Positions 54,711 through 64,000 of a stretch of 64,000 bases of DNA are shown piece after piece. Within the stretch, counting starts at the first letter, position 1; every line of letters starts with the position of its first letter. The translations under genes were made by a program, and so were the position numbers. Below the pieces are notes generated by a model that made no database searches, was not told where the DNA came from, and saw nothing but the letters and a program-made list of their open reading frames with translations. The DNA comes from Rebecca billardiae RCC1528 (lineage: Eukaryota; Haptophyta), in the NCBI GenBank assembly GCA_965240325.2, contig OZ251238.1, forward strand, positions 682,001 to 746,000. The letters are read 5' to 3'.

Positions 54711-55577
54711 TCACCGCCCCGCACTCGCGAGCGCGCTCTGGTTGGTCAGCTGCGCGCGGAGAGCATTGTGCCGCTCCTCGCTCAGCTGGTACACCGCTGG
54801 GCGCGGCCGCTCCGCCGCCGCTGCCGCGTGCCTCCGCCTCGTGCCGCGTGCTGGGGCGCCGCTGAAAGCCGGCGTGATCGGTTGCACGGGCGTGAGCTCG
54901 ACAACGCCGCGGATGTTGCTGGAGTTGACGATGAAGCGCGTGTCGCCGTCGTTCCCAGCGGCAACTGCGTCCCATTCGGCAAACGAGAGCCCGCTCGCGT
55001 CGTCCGGGATGCGGTCCCACCACTTGATGGCCACCGCGGCCTCGTTGGCTGCAAACGACACGTTGTCAAGGGAGCCGGCCACCTGGAACTTCTTGACAAT
55101 GCACGAGCCGTCGCCTGCGTCCACGGTGCGCGCGATCCAGTAGCCCTGGCGGAGCCACTGGTCCTCGACGTCGCCCGCGCGCCGCCTCCCGAACCGACGC
55201 TGCGGCTTCACCTCGATGGCGATCCACAACTCCGGCACGAGCGAGTCGAGCAGATTGGCTGCAGCTGTGGCGGCGCCGCTGCGCAGGCGGCGGTCGGTGG
55301 TGGTGTCCACCGTGTGCACGATCGCGAGGTCACGCGCGACCGCCAGGAGGTGCTCGGCATCGCGTTCGCCAAGAGTAGCTCGCAGCTGTTCGTCCGAGAC
55401 GTCGGCGTCGAACACGCTGCGCACGTCGCGCCCGCACCACCATGGCAGTGGGCAAAAGTACCCGGACTCCCAGTAGAAATGGTGAAATTCGGGCTCTGAC
55501 GCCGTGTAAAAACAAGCGATCGCGGCAAACGGTGCGGATTCGCGCTCAGCACGCCAGCCCGAGTCCAGCAAGCCTTC
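54711..55577 (-). pseudogene. Gene truncated at its 5' end by mobile element copy B
   Basis: A 289-codon open frame that begins exactly where the 2.1-kb element ends (55577/55578) and contains no methionine at all, so it has no start codon of its own. Composition is that of a real globular protein: FYWESGYFCPLPWWCGRDV, LVPELWIAIEVKPQRRFG and AAVAIKWWDRIPDDASGLSF. The family is not recognised. The missing N-terminus should lie beyond the element, above 57721, or has been lost. No premature stop has accumulated, which agrees with a very recent insertion. It could instead be a 3' exon whose intron received the element; I see no acceptor AG near the junction that decides it. Confidence 0.6.
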
Positions 55578-56074
55578 GACCAATTCTATGATTTAAAGAC
55601 ACAGGCACGAGGGCGCAGCTCTCCTGATTCGTCTGTCGAAGTACTGAATGGAGTTAATGGAGGATGTCGGAGCGCGTTGGCCGCGGGTGAGGGAGTCGTC
55701 GTAACCGATGCTGATCACACGGTCACTGAGGTAGTAGGCGCCCGGGGATGCCGCTGTTTTGCAGTCGTCGTCGGCCTTGGTCATCATGTAGTTGCCCGTG
55801 TCGTCGTCGTCCGAGGCTGTTCAAGTTGATGCCGTAGTGCAGGTAGTGGATGTGGTCGCCCGGGCCGGTGTGCGCGGCCTAGTGGCCTTGCCGAGTTGAG
55901 GGAGTAGTCGCCCTTGCCGTTGAGGAAGTCGTCGTCCTTGCCGTTGAGGAAGTCGTCGCCCTGGCCGCAGAGGAAGTCGTCGCCCTTGCCGTTGAGGAAG
56001 TCGTCGTCCTGGCCGCTGAGGGTGCCTGCGCTGCCCAACCGGGCGCGTCTGGCGCGCCAGCGCCGCGCGCGGCT

Positions 56075-57178
56075 CTACGCCAGCGACTGCGGCACGGCGG
56101 CAGCCAGGTCACGGGGGGGGTCGCCGAGGGACGCGGTGCGAGCCTGCTTGGCCGGCTTGGCGTCGCTCCCGCCAGCGGAGGAGGGCCCATCCTCCTCCGC
56201 CGGCGTGGACGGCTCGGTCGCCGCGCGCTTGCCGGCTGCCGCGGCGCCGGGGGGCAGGACCAGGCGGTAGTTGGACTCCCCGAGCGCCGGCCTGGCCTGT
56301 TGCACCTCGGGCCCGTCCGACGGCGCGGCCGCGGTTGGTGGCTGGGGTGGCGGGATGGCATCGTCCGAACCCTCCCCCTCGGGCTCCTCCGCCTCCGGGC
56401 CGGCGGGGTCCGCCGCCTGTTGGTCGGCCGGCTGAGGAGCAGGGCGGCGCGCAGCGGCGGGCGGCGCGGGCGGCACAGGCGGCGCGGGCGGCACGCCCCA
56501 CAGGTTGTGTGGGACGCGGGCGGCGCCGGCGATGCGGCGGCTCGGCTTGAGCGGCGCGAAGAAGATGGGGTGCTCGGGGTCGATGGGCATGAAACGCAGG
56601 CGGAGGAAAATCAGGTTCACACCGCCGGAGTAGATGTTGGTCTCGACGTGCTCACCGTTGGTCACGTACTTGTTGATGTCGGGCACGATCTGCTCGTAGA
56701 GGGCCCTGTGAAACTGCACGAGCGTCATCGTGGGGCTAACCGGGAGCGTGAGGGACACGTCCTTCGCCTGGGTTGCGAGGTCGGCCGCCGACAGCGCGAG
56801 CATCTCCTGCGTGAGCTCCGTGGTGCACGCCGTGAGAATGTTCGGCATGCACAGGCTGGTGGCCAGGCGGCGGCAGATGGTCATGTTCTCGAGCACCGAG
56901 CCGGTGAAGGAGAAAACGTGCTTATTGCCTTTGGGGTCCTGGGTGAGTCCTGAGAGCAGTCGCCCGCCTTGCGAGTTGGGCGCCACGTCGCTCAGGCAGC
57001 GCGCGCTCAGCTTGATCATCGTCGTGCACATCTGCTGGCCCGCATCCCGCCTGGCGGTGGGGGTGCTCGGCCGTTCCACCTGCAGCCCGCGCTCGAAGTT
57101 GTTGGAAGAGGGGAAGAAGCTCAAGGCGCTCCTGCTGTTGAGACGGTCGCGGAAAAAGCCGTGCTGGTAAGGGGGCAT
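56075..57178 (-). CDS. Unrecognised protein of the duplicated element, copy B
   Basis: Same 367-residue protein as in copy A (ATG 57178 in GCCACCATGC context), intact, with one Ala-to-Val change near the C-terminus. Conservation of an open frame in two copies is not itself evidence of selection, because the copies are too young. The balanced composition of its first 240 residues is the better argument that it is real. Confidence 0.6.
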   Translation of the reverse strand: MPPYQHGFFRDRLNSRSALSFFPSSNNFERGLQVERPSTPTARRDAGQQMCTTMIKLSARCLSDVAPNSQGGRLLSGLTQDPKGNKHVFSFTGSVLENMTICRRLATSLCMPNILTACTTELTQEMLALSAADLATQAKDVSLTLPVSPTMTLVQFHRALYEQIVPDINKYVTNGEHVETNIYSGGVNLIFLRLRFMPIDPEHPIFFAPLKPSRRIAGAARVPHNLWGVPPAPPVPPAPPAAARRPAPQPADQQAADPAGPEAEEPEGEGSDDAIPPPQPPTAAAPSDGPEVQQARPALGESNYRLVLPPGAAAAGKRAATEPSTPAEEDGPSSAGGSDAKPAKQARTASLGDPPRDLAAAVPQSLA

Positions 57179-57408
57179 GGTGGCCGGTGTGGCGGGCGCG
57201 GGGCTGCGGAGGGCCGGGGGGCGGGTGCGGAAGCACTGCGGTGCGAGCGAGGTCGGTGCTGGTGCCAAAGGCATTTCGGCGCGCGGGGTTGAAATCAAAT
57301 TTCAAAACCCAGGTCCGGAGTGGCCCCGCCGGTCCCCCGGACCACGGCGGCCCGTCGTGCGTTTCGGGGGGAGAGGGGTTTGTCGCGAAACGGGCAGGAT
57401 GGGGAAAA

Positions 57409-57442
<34 letters not shown>
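57409..57442. repeat. Poly-G tract (34 bp)
   Basis: Uninterrupted G homopolymer, 14 bp longer than in copy A. Confidence 0.9.
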
Positions 57443-57749
57443 CTCGCGGCCGCCGCGGGGAGGCCGGGACGGGCGCGGTCTCCACCTGAGGGCCGGGCGC
57501 TGCTCAGGAAGGAGGGCGGCCCACACTCCGCGTGTCGCTCCCCAGTGCCTCCGCACAGGCACACCGCAGGTGTTCGCCGTCGTGTCGGGATGAGCATGCG
57601 CTTGGCGTCCGCACCCGGGGCCAGTCCTTTCATGGTCAGCAAGCAGGCGGGGGGGGGGGCGTGCGTGTGCAAGCGCGGGTGGATATGTCGTGTCTGCGAT
57701 ATGCGGAGTGTTGGATGCGGCCTCCGTGCGACCTCGCGAAGGTCGTTTT

Positions 57750-57809
57750 CATTTTCGGTACGCCCGGTTTCTATGACCGGACTGGCAGGGGTCAACCGAA
57801 GCCGGAGCC
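57750..57809 (-). repeat. Dispersed ~60-bp motif, copy 2
   Basis: Complement of the motif at 7863-7921 with only a few differences. Read on the minus strand it ends in ATG at about 57752 and leads toward the mobile element's right end 30 bp away. Confidence 0.6.
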
Positions 57810-58045
57810 GATGACGATCGATGACTACGACTATAGTCACGACATTATTCACTGGGCTACTTTTCACTTGAGTCTTATTGAGACTGAGGCGTCCCGTGAC
57901 CGTCAGCACCGTGACCGTGTCCGTGTCCGTGACCGCTGTCCGTGACTGATGTCGTGAAGTGTGATGACGAGTGATCGGCACGCGACGACTCGACTATGCT
58001 GAGAGTAGAGCATCAGCATCATCATCATCATAGAGAATCATCATC

Positions 58046-58047
<2 letters not shown>

Positions 58048-58110
<63 letters not shown>
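58048..58110. repeat. (GA)n microsatellite
   Basis: About 60 bp of GA units just beyond the 3' end of the monooxygenase gene, preceded by ATC triplets. Confidence 0.95.
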
Positions 58111-58111
<1 letters not shown>

Positions 58112-58155
58112 GAGACGATACGTGCTGGGCGGTCGCGACCTAGCTCGTCGTCGCG

Positions 58156-60486
58156 TCACAGACGACTGCCATGTCCGCCGCCACCATGAGTACGGTGCTG
58201 TTGAGTTAAGCCGCCGCCGCTGTTGCTGCGGTAGTGATGACTGCTGCTGCTGCTGTGATGTGATGCTGCTCGTCGCCCAAACGCACGCGGGAGCTCGTCC
58301 TCGCTGCGCAGGTGCTGCGTGCCATTGTACCTTCCGTAGCACGTCATCCTCGTCTCACGCATGATGCCGTTTCTCTCGGAGGTCCACTGCTTGAGCCGCT
58401 GGATGCCCGTTGGCGCCAACCTGTCGATGCCAGGGAGCAGAGTGAAGAGCTTGCTCGCTGTCGGCATCGGGGAGCACAGGTTCATGTCCTGCCGCCCGTA
58501 GTTGGGGTACTGCGCACGCGCGCGCGCGCGCGCGACGACGCACAGCATTGCGCGGCGCGGTCATTCGTCGCCACCGTGCCGCGGCAAGCGGATCGGCGGC
58601 GGCGGCGGCGGCGCGCGCGTGCGCGCGCGCTGTCTCGAGGCGCTGGCGCGCGTGCACGCGCGCGTGCGCGCACGTAGTAGACAAAGTCTGTGCACATCTC
58701 CGACTTGGACTTGTAGCCGAAGAGGACGTCCTTCGCCTGCGCGTCTGGCACGCGGTACGTGCACTCGGTGACGAACGAGTCACCTCGCTCGACGGGGATG
58801 CCCGCGCCCACCGAGCGTGGTTCGGGCAGCCCCGATGCGCCGAAGTCGTAAAAGTCGAGCGCGTCCACGTGCTTGACGTGGCCCTGCTTGTCGTACTGCG
58901 TCGTCTGCATGTGCACGCCGTGGCTATGCATGTGCAGCATGCGGCCGAAGATGACCATCGGGTGGCCGCTCGAGGTGCATTTGGGCGGGCAGACAAAGGT
59001 GTACTTGTTCAGCCCCCCGCCGATCGGCCTGCCCGTCAGCGCGACCAGCGGGTCCCCGAGCTGGATCATGCCGACGTCGTGCTGCCGCAGCGTGTCCGCC
59101 ACGTACAGGTCGACGCCCGACGCGTCCGTCACCTCCTCGCCCTCGTCGATCTCGTAGTGGAGCTGGGCGGGATGGTCGGGGGCGTGTGGCGCAAGGGGCG
59201 GGCGTGGCGTGAGCACGCGCAGCACGCACGCTCCGGAGCAGCCTCGGCGTGCGTCACCCAGCCAAAGGAGGCGCGCGGCGCGCGCGAGAGGGAGGCGGCG
59301 CGCCCGTCAGGCGCCTCACCTCGAGCGTGAACGAGCGGTAGTGCTTCGGGCCCACGCGGATGCCGGCCTCGGGGGGCGTGACGAGGGGCGCGACACCCTG
59401 CGCCCAGAACCACAGGTCGTCGCCGTAGTGGTCGCTCACCAGCTTGATGCACGGCGCCGTCGAGCCCTTGAAGCCAAAGTGGTGGATCACACGAGTGTTC
59501 TCTGCGGGCTCGATGTGCGCATCGACAGCGACCACGTGCACCGACTCGCGCTGCAGCAGGTTGCGCACGGAGCGGGCGTCGATGCACACGTGGGTGTATT
59601 CGGCGACGCTGTCGCCCGCCATCTTGCGCACCTTCCGCGGTTTGCCCGTCAGCGTGACGACGCGCACGCTCGGGTCGGCCTTGAGCGAGGCGAGCGGGTC
59701 GTACACGCAGCGGCGCGCGTGGAAGCGCAGGGTTGTCACGATGAGGCCTCCGCCCACCGGCGGCGCGCGCGGCACGGCGGCAGCATGATGGCCTGGCGCG
59801 TGCGCGGCTGCTGCATCGTACGCGCCAACGCCAGCCATGAGCACCACCTTCGTCGCCAGCCATGGCGGAGCGCCGTCCAGCTCGAAGTCGCGGTCCTGCA
59901 TGCGGTCGGTTGAGCGCACCGCACGCCAGAAGCGCACGCGCGCGCGCACGCCGCCGTCCGGCTGGGGCGCGAGGCTGGCATCCTTGAGGTGCAAGTCCGA
60001 GTGCGAATCCACGATCAGCCTGGGCGTCTCGCGCGTGTGCATGTCGGACAGCTTGCCCTTCGACGACGCGTAGTACGCCACATCCGCGCCGAGCATCCGC
60101 CCGGCCTCTGACAGTCCGAACAGCACCCACCAACCCTGGCTGTGCACCGCCTTGGCGGTCGCCGCGTCGAAGCGGGCCACGAGCATGAGGCTGATCGTGC
60201 GGTTGCCGCATGCCGTACGCTCGGGGTTGACGCCCCTGTCTGCCATCCGCGAGCCGTGCTGCCCCGACGGCGGCAGCTTTGCGAGAGCGCGCGACTCTGC
60301 AGCAAAGTCGCACTTGTGCGCGGACTCAAACCCCCAGTGAAGCTCGACGCTCACGGGCGCATCCCGGCGGTAGATGGCGCTGCAGTCGTACGCAGAAACC
60401 TTCGATGGGCCCAACACGTCTGGCGACGTGTGCAGGCCGGCGAGCACCAGGGGAACCAGCGCCACGAGGGCGCCCAGCGTCGCCAT
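58156..60486 (-). CDS. DOMON / copper type II ascorbate-dependent monooxygenase
   Basis: Three exons, 60486-59320, 59162-58674 and 58509-58156 (introns 157 and 164 nt), giving 669 residues from ATG 60486. That ATG opens a signal peptide (MATLGALVALVPLVLAGLH); an ATG 90 nt upstream (60576) is in frame. Residues ~50-210 are a DOMON domain: GWWVLFGLSEAGRMLGADV, then DRMQDRDFELDG. The catalytic halves follow: HHFGFK (335-340, CuH-site histidines), WFWAQG, then LHMHSHG with His466 and His468, and SEMCTDFVYYYP with Met545, the expected CuM-site ligands. This is the layout of dopamine beta-hydroxylase and MOXD1, secreted or ER-resident enzymes that hydroxylate aliphatic carbons. The substrate in algae is unknown. 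The His/Ser-rich C-terminal ~50 residues are unusual. Confidence 0.88.
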
Positions 60487-60781
60487 CTGCGAAGCCTCCT
60501 TTTTGTGAGCAGCCCATGCACCTCGCGCCGCCGCGCGGGGGCGCCGCGGGAGCGCTTTTTGCATGCATGCGGCCATCACCCGAATCTCTCTGATGCTTGA
60601 AGATCCAAGATCTAGCGGTTCCTGAGAGCTTGGATGATCATGAGCGACGGACGGATTTAGATTGCGGAATAATTGGCCGCACCGGCGGCAGGCCGGCCAA
60701 AAGCAAAGAAATGATGGGTGATCCGATGATCTGGGCGCGCGGCCACGGCATCGTCATTGTCAGCGGCGGCGGCACGCTTCG
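60487..60781. promoter_or_regulatory. Bidirectional promoter region, monooxygenase / hydrolase
   Basis: 295 bp between the chosen divergent ATGs (205 bp if the monooxygenase starts at 60576). AT-richer between 60590 and 60720. Confidence 0.5.
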
Positions 60782-62034
60782 ATGGCGATCGCCATGCGGA
60801 TCGAGGGCTCCACAACCATCGTCTGCATTGTGGCGCTTCTCGTGGTCGGGCCCACCGTAGCGTACGCGGCCACTCGCAAGCGTGCTCGCCAGGATGACGG
60901 CAAGTCAGTCCCGAGCTTCATGCGCGAGCCGACGGCGCGCCTGAGCCGCGTGTCCGCGCCCGCGTGCGACGACATTGGCTGGATGATGCGCGAGCTGGGG
61001 CCACCCGCCGGGAATGTCACGGTGCGGGCGCACGCGCGGCGCGCCCACTTGCACGCGCGGCAGCCCTGTTCTCACGGCTCGACCTTGCGCCGCCGCACGC
61101 GCGCCCACCGTCTCCGCAGGGAGTGTACCTGCGCACGCTCAAGCTTGTGCAGAGCAACGTGCACTCCGCGGTGTTGACCTCGGACTACGTGTACGTGCTC
61201 GTGCCCGGGCTGCTGTCCTCGTACTCGCCCGGCTACTTCCGCCAGGCGCTCGAGCGCCTGCGCGACCTGGGCCTGGATGCGCGCTACCTCGGCGTGGACA
61301 GCTCGACCGATGCGACCAGCGAAGCAAACGCCGCGCGGCTGCGGCTGGCGTTCACGAACGTGCACCGCGGGTCGGGCGGGAAGAAGCTGGTCATCATCGC
61401 GCACTCGAAGGGCTGCTTAGACTCCAGCCTCGCTCTCACGCGATTCCCCGAGCTCGCCGGCATGGTGCACGCGGTCGTGGCACTGCAGGCGCCATACGGT
61501 GGCGCCGCCATCGCGGATGACATCGCTGTCGCAAACCCGGCGATGCGCGAGCTGCTTGAGCGCGCGCTCGCGGGCTTCGGGCTTGGCATCGCCTCGCTGC
61601 GCGACATGTCGTACGGCGTCCGCCGTGTACTCATCGGCACGCACGGCCACCTGTGCGCCCGCCATCCATCGCTGCGCGTGATCTCGCTCGCTTCGTGCGG
61701 CCCGCGCACGCTCGCCAGCCCACTCGCGCCGACGGCCGCCTACCTGCGGCAGGCCCACGACGCGGACAGCGATGGCCTCGTGTGCGTCGAGGATGCGCTC
61801 TTCCCGGGCTCGCTCGCGATCGTGCTGGACGACGACGCCGCGCTCGACTCGGACCACGGCACGCCGGTGCTCCCAGCGATGCCCGGCGCTCGGCTGCGTG
61901 GCGATGACATGGTGGAGGCGGCAGTCACCATCGCGCTCACGCCGGACTCGGAGCTCGAAGGGTCGATCCATCCCTGGGTCTGGGAGTCCGCGGCTGCGGC
62001 CGACCCGACGATCTCGGATGAAGGTGCTGCGTGA
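60782..62034 (+). CDS. Lipase-like alpha/beta hydrolase
   Basis: Two exons, 60782-61021 and 61120-62034 (intron 98 nt, GTGCGG...CGCAG, phase 0), giving 384 residues. An N-terminal hydrophobic segment (TTIVCIVALLVVGPTVAYAA) is a signal peptide or anchor. After SDYVYVLVPGLLSSYSPGYF, the oxyanion-strand region, comes LVIIAHSKGCLDS with Ser176 as the probable nucleophile. The elbow is A-H-S-K-G rather than the usual G-x-S-x-G. HAVVALQAPYGGAAIADD fits a lipase core. Aspartate and histidine candidates follow (HDADSDGLV, DSDHGTPVL). It is probably a secreted or endomembrane esterase or lipase; the substrate is unknown. It is divergent from the copper monooxygenase. Confidence 0.75.
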
Positions 62035-62455
62035 GGCGGCGCGTGCTGCGCTCCGTATGTGCGCATCGCGTCGTCGTACGGTGCCAGACTCCCGTAGGCG
62101 GCGCGAACGACGGGCCCGCGCCGCGGACTGCGGACGAGGCCTGCCGGGCCCTGAATAAGCAGCCTTATAGAATATAGGATCCGACTGCTGATGTTGACCC
62201 AGCCAGTACTCAGTGATGACGATGAGTCTGTCGACGATATATCTTATTTAATATATATATATATATATAATTATATTCTGATGAGATCATCGTCGTCATC
62301 ATGCATCGATCAGATCGACGCGCGCAGCAGCCTCACGAGCAGCGTCGTGCTAAGCAGCCATAAGCCATACGATACAGCAGGCGTCAGCAGCCCGGCAGTC
62401 TCCACCGCCCGCCAACGTCTGAACGTGGACTCGCGCGCGGTTGGCTCGCGTCGGC
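62035..62455. other. Convergent intergenic region with TA repeat
   Basis: Holds the 3' ends of two facing genes and a ~20-bp TA microsatellite near 62250-62270. No gene. Confidence 0.6.
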
Positions 62456-64000
62456 TCAGTCGCACTTGATCGCGCGGTAGATGCGGCGCACGAATGCGAA
62501 CGCCGAGAAGAAGCCGATCATGCCGAGCATGGTGAACGCCGCGAACGACATCATCGCCATGTACCCGAAGAAGAAGGAGGTCTGCATGAAGCCAAACATG
62601 TTCGATCGCTCAAAGTAGTAGAAGATGGAGTAGGCGAACACAAAGAAGCCGGTCGAGCCTGCGTGCACGGCGCAGCGCCGCATGGCAGCGGGCGCGCGCG
62701 TGGTGAGCGCGGCGCCCTCGCAGCGCCCCCACCCCGCCCCGCCGCAGCGCGCGCGCGGCACGTGCTCGGGGCGGTGCGCGGCGCGCACCGCCCGAGAAGA
62801 AGGAGCGCCACCACCACCGGTGGTCCTCGATCGCCAGCTGGAAGTAGGTGAGCGCGATTGTGATGAACGAGGTCACGATGATCAGCATCGAGAAGGCGAT
62901 GAAGAGCACGCCGTACAGCGTGTACAGCTTGTGCCCCCACACGCTCGCAAAGATGTAGTGCAGCTCGATGTAGATGGCTGAGAAGGGCAGGAAGCCTGCA
63001 GCAGCCAGCCGACAACACGTGCGAGCGCGTGGCGCGCGGGCCACAGGGCGCGTGGGCACCCGCGCCGCGCGCCGCGCGCGCACTGACCGGTCTCCGCGCG
63101 CGCGTGCGCGCGCGGTGTGTGTGCACGCGCGCGCGCGCGCCCACCTGCCATGAAGACCTGGCACGCGGACTGGCGGTACCACGGGATCGGCGGGATCTCG
63201 CGCGGGATCTTGCTCGTGCGGCACGGCGGCTCAAACGCGTTTCGCTGCGCCCAGCTGCGGCCGGCAAGCCCGCCGAGCACGGCGAGAGGGAGCGACACGA
63301 GTGCCCAGAGCAGGATGACGATGACGATCGTGCCGAACGGCAGCGCCGCCGTCGAGTCGTACGCGATGGCCACGGTGTTGAGGAAGCAGAACGTGCAGAA
63401 GAACGGCACGGGGAACAGGCACGCCGCGAGCACCAGATTCCACGCCCACCGCCCGCCTGCGCCCGCGCCCGAGAAATTGCTGTACGCGGCCGCGGAGACG
63501 AAGCCGGCGATGCCCGCCGTCGTGGCGTACAGCACCACCGCCGCCGAGTAGATCGCGCCGCGGTTGCCCGGGTAGAACGTGTTCATCAGCGCGAGGATGA
63601 GCAGGCAGAAGACGAGCGCCAGCAGCTGCCCGCCCGTCCCGAGCAGCGCGCACAGCAGCGAGCCCTGCGGCGGCACCCGGAACACGTCTCCGTGCACCAG
63701 CTTCCAGCCTGCGAAGGCGGCGGGCGGCGTGGCGGGCGGCGTGGCGGGCGCGGGCGGCGCCGCTCGGCACCGCGCGGCCCGCCGTGCGCGCGCCGCGCGC
63801 GCGCCGCCGGTGCGCGGGCGTCGGCGCAGCACCGCGTGTGCGTGCGCACGCGCACCTGTCTCGTCCTCGTCGTCCTCCTCCTCGTCTGCGCGTGTGTACC
63901 GTGTGAAGTCGTTCTTGAGGACTCGCATGAGGATGATCGCGAGGAAGCCGGTGAGCAGGAGCACGAGCACGAACGAGTTGATGATCGAGAGCCAGTGGAT
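62456..64000 (-). CDS. Transmembrane 9 superfamily protein (nonaspanin), 3' part
   Basis: The gene enters from the right edge. Visible exons on the minus strand are 64000-63856, 63708-63145, 62995-62789 and 62658-62456 (introns 147, 149 and 130 nt), coding for the last 372 residues. The first visible residues, [19 protein letters not shown] then [10 protein letters not shown], are the conserved start of the TM9SF membrane domain. [50 protein letters not shown] and the C-terminal AIKCD follow in the family order. Nine membrane spans are expected; the final KxD motif binds COPI coat for Golgi retention. Nonaspanins act in Golgi and endosome membrane trafficking, including loading of transmembrane domains. 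All splice joins fit the family alignment. The lumenal N-terminal domain is outside the window. Confidence 0.94.

Larger units (their letters stand above)
55578..57720 (-). mobile_element. 2.1-kb duplicated mobile sequence, copy B
   Basis: 2143 bp, same orientation as copy A 30 kb away. The 14-bp length difference is fully explained by the poly-G tract (57409-57442, 34 G). The right junction is followed within 10 bp by a small palindrome (CGACCT...AGGTCG, 57729-57745); copy A is likewise followed by a palindrome (27558-27577). The left junction cuts the reading frame at 54711-55577. Confidence 0.8.

Overview
This is nuclear DNA of a eukaryotic alga. Base composition is very GC-rich, genes are split by short introns (98-248 nt) or are intronless, and one gene encodes a plastid glycolate/glycerate translocator behind a signal-peptide-like leader. 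That leader suggests a secondary plastid. The compact GC-rich gene space, GTGCG-type splice donors and EsV-1-7 repeats best suit a haptophyte. A GC-rich stramenopile such as a pelagophyte is the main alternative. No bacterial operon structure, rRNA or convincing tRNA was seen.

Layout. 1-15 kb: 3' end of an MsrB-type gene, an ALMT/FUSC-like channel, an AP2-domain factor, the plastid transporter PLGG1, a repeat-rich gap with a ~3 kb terminal-inverted-repeat element, then a head-to-head pair (thiamine-diphosphate enzyme and METTL27-like methyltransferase). 15-30 kb: a repeat-rich stretch with microsatellites, hairpins and a giant EsV-1-7 repeat gene, followed by copy A of a 2.1-kb mobile sequence and poorly conserved ORFs. 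30-48 kb: dense housekeeping genes: cyclase-associated protein, an E2 ubiquitin-conjugating enzyme back to back with Nup54, a cysteine-rich unknown, an MTFP1-like mitochondrial protein, an F-box-like protein, and a PP4 regulatory subunit back to back with COQ2. 48-64 kb: a very large proline-rich membrane protein with RCC1 repeats, a gene cut at its 5' end by copy B of the 2.1-kb element, a DOMON/copper monooxygenase back to back with a lipase-like hydrolase, and the 3' end of a TM9 (nonaspanin) gene running off the window.

The genes do not form one pathway. They cover photorespiration (PLGG1), ubiquinone synthesis (COQ2), actin turnover (CAP), nuclear pore and ubiquitin signalling, PP4 regulation and secretory-pathway functions. 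The most unusual items are the 99.9% identical 2.1-kb element pair carrying an unrecognised 367-residue protein, the 19-unit EsV-1-7 array, an E2 with two SUMO-interaction-like motifs, the RCC1/proline-rich membrane protein, and the strongly skewed 5' splice-site consensus (GTGCG in 19 of the 23 introns placed here). Exon boundaries were placed by eye from splice signals, reading frame and family alignment. In every multi-exon gene the exon lengths sum to a whole number of codons.
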